Shown piece after piece: positions 7,810 to 12,579 of a DNA stretch of 12,579 nt; position 1 is the stretch's first letter; each line of letters begins with the position of its first letter. A program made the translations under genes and the position numbers. The stretch comes from an uncultured Lachnospiraceae bacterium (GTDB lineage Bacteria; Bacillota; Clostridia; Lachnospirales; Lachnospiraceae). A model generated the notes under the pieces. The model was not told the DNA's origin, did not search any database, and saw only the letters and a list, made by a program, of their open reading frames with translations. The DNA lies in assembly GCA_910585715.1 (NCBI GenBank), contig CAJUEX010000071.1, positions 1 to 12,579 of the forward strand. The letters run 5' to 3'.

Positions 7810-7916
7810 TAACAGTTCAGACATGAGTTCTTGTGCAGAAATCGGAATACGTATCGGACAGATTCTGTTCAATCCGTTTTCCGATTTCTGTACAAGAACT
7901 GCTGTCTGAACTGTTA
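7810..7916. repeat. 107-nt hairpin repeat with TAACAGTTCAG ends
   Basis: A complete inverted-repeat element in the GNAT-eno gap. The left arm 7810-7851 pairs with 7875-7916 at 38 of 42 positions around a 23-nt loop. Both ends are TAACAGTTCAGAC in inverted orientation, and that 11-mer core recurs alone at 226-236, 10218-10228 and 12494-12504. The arms contain CAGAAATCGGAA on both sides. It starts nine bases after the GNAT stop codon and could end that transcript structurally, but neither strand has a good T-run after the stem. No clear target-site duplication was found. Confidence 0.85.
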
Positions 7917-7949
7917 AAAAAATTTTGTATAAGCAAAACTCTTAACGGA

Positions 7950-8002
7950 CATACTAAGCGAAAAAGATACTGAATTTTAAACAGGTAAAGGAGCTTAGTA
8001 TG
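7950..8002 (+). promoter_or_regulatory. Inverted repeat spanning the eno start codon
   Basis: CATACTAAGC (7950-7959) is the exact reverse complement of GCTTAGTATG (7993-8002). The right arm includes the eno ATG (8000-8002) and the last base of the AAAGGAG ribosome binding site (7987-7993); the 33-nt loop contains the rest of that site. If transcribed together, the stem would mask the start codon. No convincing eno promoter was found: a weak candidate is TTAACG at 7942 with GATACT at 7966, and initiation there would leave the left arm out of the mRNA. Regulatory use is therefore inference. Confidence 0.45.
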
Positions 8003-9304
8003 AACTTATATTTAGAAATAACAGATGTTAGAGGAAGGGAAATTTTAGACTCCAGGGGAAACCCAACGGTAGAAGCCGAGGTTACCATAGAGCATGTGAT
8101 AACAGGACGGGCGGCGGTTCCTTCAGGAGCCAGCACCGGAAGGTTTGAGGCTGTGGAGTTGAGAGACGGAGAAACCAGATATTTTGGACTTGGCGTACAA
8201 AATGCGGTAAAAAATATTAATACAAAGTTAAAAGAAGCGTTAATTGGGAAAAATGCCCTGGAGCAGGGACTGATTGACAGAATCATCATGGATACGGACG
8301 GAACGGAAAATAAAGGGAATCTGGGAGCCAATGCCACTCTTGGCGTATCCATGGCATGTGCAAAAGCGGCTGCCCTTGCTCTTGATCTGCCTTTATACCG
8401 ATATCTTGGAGGCGTGGACACCTGCATCCTTCCTGTTCCCATGATGAATATTTTAAATGGCGGGAAGCATGCGGATAATACGGTGGATTTACAGGAATTT
8501 ATGATTATGCCCATGAAGGCGGACAGCTTCCATGAAGCGCTTCGTATTTGCGCAGAAATCTATCACAATTTAAAGAAGCTTTGCAAGCATAAGGGATTGT
8601 CCACAGCAGTAGGAGATGAAGGGGGATTTGCTCCGGACCTTCCCGGCTCAAGGGAAGTGCTTTCTTTAATCGTGGAGGCAATCGAAGCGGCAGGCTATGA
8701 ACCGGGAGGGGAAATTAAGATAGCAATTGATGCAGCAGCCAGTGAATTATATTCCGAGGAAACAGGAATGTACCATTTTCCGGGAGAAAGTGAAATGACC
8801 GGAACGGATGTACAAAGAGATTCCAATGAAATGATTTCCTATTACGAAGAGTTGATTGAAGAATTTCCCATTGTTTCCATTGAAGACGGTTTGTTTGAAG
8901 ATGACTGGGACGGCTGGAAGGCAATGACCAAGCGACTTGGAGATAAAGTGCAGTTAGTGGGAGACGACTTATTTGTAACCAATACAAAAAGGCTGGATGC
9001 AGGAATTAAGTTAGGTGCTGCAAATGCAATTCTGGTGAAGGTAAATCAGATAGGAACACTGACAGAAGCAATGGACGCCATAAAAATGGCACAGAAAAAC
9101 GGCTATAAAGCCATTGTTTCCCATCGTTCCGGGGAAACAGAGGATACCACCATTGCAGACCTGGCAGTGGCAATGAGCACCGGACAGATTAAGACGGGAG
9201 CGCCCTGCCGGACGGACCGTGTGGCAAAGTATAACCAGCTTCTTAGAATCGAAGAAAATTTGAAGGAATTTGCAAAATATATGGATCCGTTTATGAAAAT
9301 ATAG
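8000..9304 (+). CDS. eno: Enolase (phosphopyruvate hydratase)
   Basis: Dehydrates 2-phosphoglycerate to phosphoenolpyruvate with two Mg2+ ions; cytoplasmic, and a common RNA-degradosome partner in Firmicutes. At 434 residues it is full length (family about 430). Recognisable in order: REILDSRGNPTVEAEV, SGASTGRFEAVELRDG (mobile loop), the catalytic glutamate E207 in VGDEGGFAPDL, metal ligands D244 (AIDAAASE), E295 (SIEDGLFEDDW) and D322 (VGDDLFVTN), the catalytic base K347 in LVKVNQIGT, H375 in SHRSGETEDT, and K398 in KTGAPCRTDR. All expected active-site residues are present. AAAGGAG six bases upstream supports the start. A perfect inverted repeat overlaps the start codon, and a strong intrinsic terminator follows. 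It continues the pathway from gpmI, about 770 bases upstream. Confidence 0.97.
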   Translation: MNLYLEITDVRGREILDSRGNPTVEAEVTIEHVITGRAAVPSGASTGRFEAVELRDGETRYFGLGVQNAVKNINTKLKEALIGKNALEQGLIDRIIMDTDGTENKGNLGANATLGVSMACAKAAALALDLPLYRYLGGVDTCILPVPMMNILNGGKHADNTVDLQEFMIMPMKADSFHEALRICAEIYHNLKKLCKHKGLSTAVGDEGGFAPDLPGSREVLSLIVEAIEAAGYEPGGEIKIAIDAAASELYSEETGMYHFPGESEMTGTDVQRDSNEMISYYEELIEEFPIVSIEDGLFEDDWDGWKAMTKRLGDKVQLVGDDLFVTNTKRLDAGIKLGAANAILVKVNQIGTLTEAMDAIKMAQKNGYKAIVSHRSGETEDTTIADLAVAMSTGQIKTGAPCRTDRVAKYNQLLRIEENLKEFAKYMDPFMKI

Positions 9305-9324
9305 AAAAATATGGTTTTACAGTT

Positions 9325-9364
9325 AGCACCATCCTGGCAGAAATATGGCAGGATGGTGTTTTTC
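9325..9364 (+). terminator. Intrinsic terminator of eno
   Basis: CACCATCCTG (9327-9336) pairs perfectly with CAGGATGGTG (9349-9358), and a run of five T follows at 9359-9363. It begins about 20 bases after the eno stop. Textbook rho-independent terminator on the plus strand. Confidence 0.92.
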
Positions 9365-9483
9365 TGTGTAAAGTTATTATTGAAGATACGGTGGCCGTAT
9401 GGTGGAGGTATGGGGAATTACATGGCGGGGAATGGACGAACTGTTGAAAAACGAAGATTGACAATATCAATGAAAGGAGATAA

Positions 9484-9507
9484 AAAGTAAAAAAAGACAC
9501 AAAAAAA
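9484..9507 (-). terminator. T-rich tail after tRNA-Pro
   Basis: On the minus strand the mature tRNA end is followed at once by seven T, then GTGTC and a further run of seven T. No additional GC-rich hairpin precedes it; the tRNA stems themselves may serve. Termination here is plausible but not proven. Confidence 0.4.
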
Positions 9508-9581
9508 TCGGGGTAACAGGACTTGAACCTGCGACCTCTCGGCCCCCAGCCGAGCGCTCTACCAAACTGAGCCATACCCCG
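9508..9581 (-). tRNA. tRNA-Pro, anticodon GGG
   Basis: A 74-nt cloverleaf on the minus strand. The acceptor stem CGGGGTA/TACCCCG, D-arm GCTC/GAGC, anticodon stem CTCGG/CCGAG, and T-arm GCAGG-TTCAAGT-CCTGT all pair. The seven-base anticodon loop CTGGGGG places GGG at positions 34-36 (plus-strand 9545-9547), which reads CCC/CCU proline codons, with G37 as expected in tRNA-Pro. The discriminator is A. CCA is not encoded: the next bases are T, so CCA must be added after transcription. It lies convergent to eno. Confidence 0.95.
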
Positions 9582-9604
9582 AGGTGACGACTGCCACGAA
9601 GAAT

Positions 9605-9633
9605 ATATTACCAAATTATTGGGGAAATTACAA
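9605..9633 (-). promoter_or_regulatory. Promoter of tRNA-Pro
   Basis: On the minus strand TTGTAA (plus positions 9628-9633), a 17-base spacer and TAATAT (9605-9610). Initiation would fall near 9598, about 17 nt before the mature tRNA end, a normal distance for a bacterial tRNA precursor. Confidence 0.65.
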
Positions 9634-9698
9634 GAGAAAAGTGAAAAAAATGTGGGAGAAAATTGTGAGGGGATTTGTGGGGGGTGGTGAGGGGGACG

Positions 9699-9923
9699 CA
9701 GCAGAGGGAGGAGGGCGGATTCCATGCGGTGTTTTTGACGGCGTTTTTCCTAAACAGCCTGATTTATGTGGCTGGTACCGAACGGGTCGTCATATAGCGC
9801 CCTCCATGGCGCAATATGACTAAAATTGCCATCCGTGGCAATTTTCCCCTGGGGTGTGGGCAGGCTGTCAAGGAAAACCGCCGCCAAAAACAATGCATGG
9901 AATCCGCCCTCCTCCCTCTGCTG
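9699..9923. repeat. Palindromic element A, branched
   Basis: Gene-free inverted-repeat element of about 225 bases. The outer arms 9699-9727 and 9895-9923 are perfect 29-bp complements. The pairing continues inward (9728-9761 with 9861-9894) at 28 of 34 positions, ending in an exact CAGCCTG/CAGGCTG. The interior holds two further hairpins: 9789-9820 (7-bp GTCATAT/ATATGAC plus GCGCC/GGCGC, loop CTCCAT) and 9822-9845 (10-bp AAAATTGCCA/TGGCAATTTT, loop TCCG). The whole would fold as a long stalk with a branched head. The open frame on either strand here reflects the palindrome and shows no protein-like features. Mobile element or structured RNA are both possible. Confidence 0.8.
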
Positions 9924-9941
9924 CTGTTCTGTCTCAGCCGT

Positions 9942-10110
9942 TACTAGTGTACTGACCTATTGATAATTAGCATAATCCCTTGTCTATTTTTTCATTGGTC
10001 TGCGTTGTCGTCAGTTGACAATGGGTTCACATTGCCGCCTTCCTCCGCCTTGCCAATGAAAAAATATCCTGCGGCATTATGCTAAATATCAATAGGTCAG
10101 CACACTAGTA
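9942..10110. repeat. Palindromic element B
   Basis: Inverted-repeat element of 169 bases beginning 18 bases after element A. The arms 9942-9976 and 10076-10110 match at 33 of 35 positions. Inside, 9985-9998 (TATTTTTTCATTGG) pairs perfectly with 10053-10066, leaving a 54-nt head. The arm sequence is unrelated to elements A and C. No reading frame of note and no transposase nearby. Confidence 0.78.
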
Positions 10111-10217
10111 TATTTTGGCAGGTTTTTGTGCTTTTTTGGCATATATATAATATATAAGCTTAGTGTTTTTCGAAATTTAAAAACAGACAACATTCTTCAA
10201 TACAGCATATTAGCAGC

Positions 10218-10228
10218 CTGAACTGTTA
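10218..10228 (-). repeat. Solo TAACAGTTCAG end motif
   Basis: CTGAACTGTTA on the plus strand, the same 11-mer that forms both ends of the 7810-7916 hairpin. It lies in the AT-rich gap (10111-10261) between elements B and C, and no inverted partner is nearby. The rest of this gap holds only AT-rich sequence, including an ATATATATAATATATAAG stretch without a convincing role. Confidence 0.6.
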
Positions 10229-10261
10229 CTATCAGCTCTTTTTATAGCATTTCGATACACT

Positions 10262-10409
10262 GCGGGAGATGGCAGCCCATAGAATAGTCTTGGGGGCCTT
10301 GGCAAAGTCGCCGGTCCTTACGCACCGTATTTTGGTGCGTTAGTACCGCTGCGTCTTTGCAGAGCGAGAGCGTGCCCCAAAGACTATTCTATGGGCTGCC
10401 ATCTCCCGC
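10262..10409. repeat. Palindromic element C, dispersed repeat copy 2
   Basis: The outer arms 10262-10291 and 10380-10409 are a perfect 30-bp inverted repeat. The head contains the 62-base block (10317-10378) identical to 93-154, with apical stem 10320-10326 / 10334-10340. Unlike copy 1, the left half of the head (10292-10316) only partly pairs with its right half, for example GCAAAG 10302-10307 with 10355-10360. It ends 29 bases from the stop codon of the convergently placed ABC-F gene and might help terminate that transcript. Confidence 0.85.
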
Positions 10410-10438
10410 GTCCTCATCTCCAAAACCCCCTCAACCCT

Positions 10439-12355
10439 CTAAAACAGCCCTTCCCACTCCTCCAATAACTCCCCAAGCTGTATCTGGATTTCTTCCTGCT
10501 CCTTTGAAATTTCCTGAAGCCTTGCCACATTAGTGCTGTTTTCAGGCTTTATAAGCTCAGCCTCCAGTTCCGCCTGTCTGGTTTCAGCAGCTTCTATTTC
10601 CTTTTCGATTTTTTCAATGCGGTTTTCCCTTTTTCTCTTTTCCGCCTGCAGTTTTTTTTGTTCCTGCCAGTCTGCCTTTGTTTCGCTGACGGTTTCCGGT
10701 GCTGTGTCAGATTTCGCAGCAGATGGAGAAAGGGATGGGAGAGAAGCAATCTCCTGGTGTTTTTCCAGATAATAGTCGTAATTGCCGATATAATTTATAA
10801 AATTTCCATCTTCTAAATCCAAAATGCGGCTGGCAGTTTTGTTGATGAAATAGCGGTCATGGGATACATATAATAGGGTGCCCTCGTAATGATTCAGGGC
10901 ATTTTCCAGAATTTCCTTGGAGGTAATATCCAAATGGTTTGTGGGCTCGTCCAAAATCAGGAAATTTGCATTGGACAGCATAAGCTTTGCAAGGCTCACA
11001 CGTCCCTTTTCGCCGCCGCTTAAATCTTTGATTCGTTTAAACACATCGTCGTTCGTAAATAGAAATGCCGCCAAAGTATTTCTGATTTCAGTATTTGTCA
11101 TGGCAGGATAAGTGTCGGAGATTTCATCAAAAAGAGTTTTATCCTCATGCAGCACGTGATGCTCCTGGTCGTAATATCCGATCTCCACGTTGGAACCAAG
11201 CCGGATAGTGCCACAATCCTGAGTTTCCAGCCCGTTCAGTATTTTTAAAAGGGTGGTTTTTCCGGTTCCGTTTTTTCCGATAATGGCAACATGTTCTCCC
11301 CGCTTGATTTCAAAGGAAACATTGGCAAACAGGGAAAGAGAGCCGTAAGCTTTGGCTAATTCGTTGATTTGCAGAACATCGTTTCCGCTTATGATTCCCG
11401 GCTTTAGGACAAAGTTCATATCATCTTTTACGGCAACCGGCTTGTCAAGTACCTCTATTTTGTTTAACATTTTTTCACGGCTTTCAGCCCGTTTAATGGA
11501 TTTTTCCCGGTTAAAGGACCTTAATTTTTCAATAACCTCTTCCTGATGTTTGATTTCCCGCTGCTGGTTTAAGTAGGCATTCATTTGGGAAATACGGAGA
11601 GCTTCCTTTTTCTTTGCATAATCCGTATAATTTCCGGAAAAGGAAGTAACGTTTCCCATTTCCACTTCAATGATTTTTTCGGCTATCTTATCCAGAAAAT
11701 AGCGGTCATGAGATACAAGGATAACAGCGCCCTTGTAGCTTTTTAAGTAGGTTTCCAGCCATGCAATGGATGCCATGTCAAGGTGGTTGGTAGGCTCGTC
11801 CAGAATAATCAGGTCAGGCTGTTTTAGAAGCAGTTTGCCAAGGGCGACTCTTGTTTTCTGCCCGCCGGAGAGGGTGGAAATGGATTTTGAAAAATCCTCC
11901 TCAAAAAAACCCAGTCCCTTTAAGACTCCGGTTATCTCGCTTTTATAGGCATATCCGTTTTCCTGTTCATACTGATGGGTAAAACGGGCGTATTGTTCCA
12001 TAAGCTCATCCAAAGCCTGTCCCTTTGCCTGCTTCATGGACAGTTCCGTAGTGCGAATCCTTTCCTCCAAATCAAGCAGATACTGTTTTACTGATAAAAG
12101 CTCCTCGTAAATGGTTCTGTCTGTGTCAAGATCCTGATGCTGGGCAAGATATCCCAGAGTCTTATCCTTTGCAAAGGTAACAATCCCCTCATCGGCGCCG
12201 AGTTTTCCCACGATAATTTTAATCAGGGTGGATTTACCGGCTCCATTGATTCCCACAATAGCGGCCTTTTCATAATCTTCTATATGAAAGGAAGCATTTT
12301 TTAATATTTCATTTTCTCCAAATGCCTTCCAAATATTTTGACAAGATAATATCAT
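10439..12355 (-). CDS. ABC-F family ATPase (YdiF-like)
   Basis: Cytoplasmic twin-ATPase protein of 638 residues with no membrane segments, belonging to the ABC-F group that acts on the ribosome rather than in transport. Domain 1: Walker A GINGAGKS (35-42), signature LSGGQ (162-166), Walker B with D186-E187 in ILDEPTNHLD. A charged helical linker (about 235-310), the P-site tRNA-interaction region in this family, follows. Domain 2: Walker A GKNGTGKT (360-367), signature LSGGE (445-449), Walker B D469-E470. A C-terminal coiled-coil (about 560-635) is rich in Lys and Glu, as in YdiF/Uup-type members. The paired EPTNHLD motifs are diagnostic of ABC-F. The start has GGTGA six bases upstream. Whether it is a housekeeping factor or an antibiotic-protection protein cannot be told; the length and C-terminal extension favour the YdiF-like housekeeping group. 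It stands alone. Confidence 0.93.
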   Translation of the reverse strand: MILSCQNIWKAFGENEILKNASFHIEDYEKAAIVGINGAGKSTLIKIIVGKLGADEGIVTFAKDKTLGYLAQHQDLDTDRTIYEELLSVKQYLLDLEERIRTTELSMKQAKGQALDELMEQYARFTHQYEQENGYAYKSEITGVLKGLGFFEEDFSKSISTLSGGQKTRVALGKLLLKQPDLIILDEPTNHLDMASIAWLETYLKSYKGAVILVSHDRYFLDKIAEKIIEVEMGNVTSFSGNYTDYAKKKEALRISQMNAYLNQQREIKHQEEVIEKLRSFNREKSIKRAESREKMLNKIEVLDKPVAVKDDMNFVLKPGIISGNDVLQINELAKAYGSLSLFANVSFEIKRGEHVAIIGKNGTGKTTLLKILNGLETQDCGTIRLGSNVEIGYYDQEHHVLHEDKTLFDEISDTYPAMTNTEIRNTLAAFLFTNDDVFKRIKDLSGGEKGRVSLAKLMLSNANFLILDEPTNHLDITSKEILENALNHYEGTLLYVSHDRYFINKTASRILDLEDGNFINYIGNYDYYLEKHQEIASLPSLSPSAAKSDTAPETVSETKADWQEQKKLQAEKRKRENRIEKIEKEIEAAETRQAELEAELIKPENSTNVARLQEISKEQEEIQIQLGELLEEWEGLF

Positions 12356-12461
12356 ATTACTTCACCAATCACTTTCTTACTTTCTAAAAAATTTATCCCA
12401 TGGGATTTTCCCGTTTAAAGTTTGCGGATTACACACAAATACAAAATAAGCAGTTCAACTG

Positions 12462-12490
12462 ATTATACTAAATTTCAGAAAAAAAGGAAA
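12462..12490 (-). promoter_or_regulatory. Possible promoter of the ABC-F gene
   Basis: A perfect minus-strand TATAAT lies at plus positions 12462-12467, but the -35 region 17 bases away (TTTCCT) matches only three of six positions. Initiation near 12456 would give a leader of about 100 nt. The leader contains the palindrome ATCCCATGGGAT (12395-12406) next to a GGGA/TCCC pair and, on the minus strand, a following T-run. Confidence 0.35.
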
Positions 12491-12493
12491 GTA

Positions 12494-12579
12494 TAACAGT
12501 TCAGCCTCACGGAAATCAATTTTCAGCGAAAATTTTCAAGGTAACAGCAACGCCCTGTTGCATTTACTCTGAAAAACCC
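12494..12579. repeat. Start of another repeat, cut by window end
   Basis: TAACAGTTCAG at 12494-12504 is the same 11-mer as at 7810-7820, in the left-end orientation. It is followed by a small hairpin AATTTTC/GAAAATT (12518-12524 with 12528-12534) and by GCAAC/GTTGC further on. A partner end, if it exists, lies beyond the window. No gene is seen in this segment. Confidence 0.45.

Noticed and set aside
7810..7916. Classical intrinsic terminator after the GNAT gene
   Set aside because: The stem is 42 positions long, starts with AT-rich terminal repeats shared with other sites, and is followed by A-rich rather than T-rich sequence on the plus strand; a repeat element explains it better.
7382..9304. 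GNAT gene and eno as a functional glycolytic operon with gpmI
   Set aside because: Hairpins separate all three genes, and the acetyltransferase has no known link to glycolysis; adjacency alone does not show joint transcription.
9291..9725. 144-codon minus-strand frame and the 79-codon plus-strand frame at 9584-9823
   Set aside because: The first runs through the tRNA gene and the eno terminator, the second through palindromic element A; neither has a ribosome binding site or recognisable domain.
9699..10414. CRISPR array or direct-repeat cluster
   Set aside because: The repeats are inverted, each occurs as one palindrome, and there is no regular repeat-spacer pattern and no cas gene.

Overview
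The window looks like chromosomal DNA of a low-to-moderate GC Firmicute, most likely a gut Lachnospiraceae (Clostridia). The basis is a LolD/MacB-type ATPase paired with a very large FtsX-type permease carrying a coiled-coil, a phosphoglycerate mutase of the cofactor-independent type, strong AGGAG-type ribosome binding sites, consensus sigma-A-like promoters, and a tRNA gene without an encoded CCA. The genus cannot be fixed from the sequence alone.

Layout. 1-409: gene-free, holding a hairpin repeat and the upstream region of an ABC export operon. 410-4161 (+): ATPase and 980-residue permease forming one transporter. 4175-5341 (-): a cation diffusion facilitator with Mn-type metal residues, convergent with the permease and divergent from gpmI. 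5342-5690: back-to-back promoters and a roughly 215-nt gpmI leader. 5691-7232 (+): gpmI. 7233-7381: two stacked hairpins. 7382-7801 (+): a small GNAT acetyltransferase. 7802-7999: a long hairpin repeat and the eno leader. 8000-9304 (+): eno followed by a strong intrinsic terminator. 9508-9581 (-): tRNA-Pro(GGG) with its own promoter. 9582-10438: about 850 bases without a credible gene, filled by three consecutive long palindromic elements. 10439-12355 (-): an ABC-F ATPase. 12356-12579: its upstream region and the start of another repeat.

Function. gpmI and eno catalyse consecutive steps of lower glycolysis (3-phosphoglycerate to 2-phosphoglycerate to phosphoenolpyruvate) and lie on the same strand, separated by the acetyltransferase gene and by hairpins, so they look co-located rather than tightly co-transcribed. 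The ABC exporter, CDF metal pump and ABC-F factor are separate transcription units.

The least ordinary part is the non-coding DNA. An 11-mer, TAACAGTTCAG, occurs five times, always in intergenic DNA, and forms the inverted ends of a 107-nt hairpin between the GNAT gene and eno. A 98-bp block is shared by hairpins near both ends of the window. Three large nested palindromes of unrelated arm sequence sit side by side between the tRNA and the ABC-F gene. They look like mobile, MITE-like or structured-RNA repeats. No CRISPR array, transposase, phage gene or defence operon was seen.
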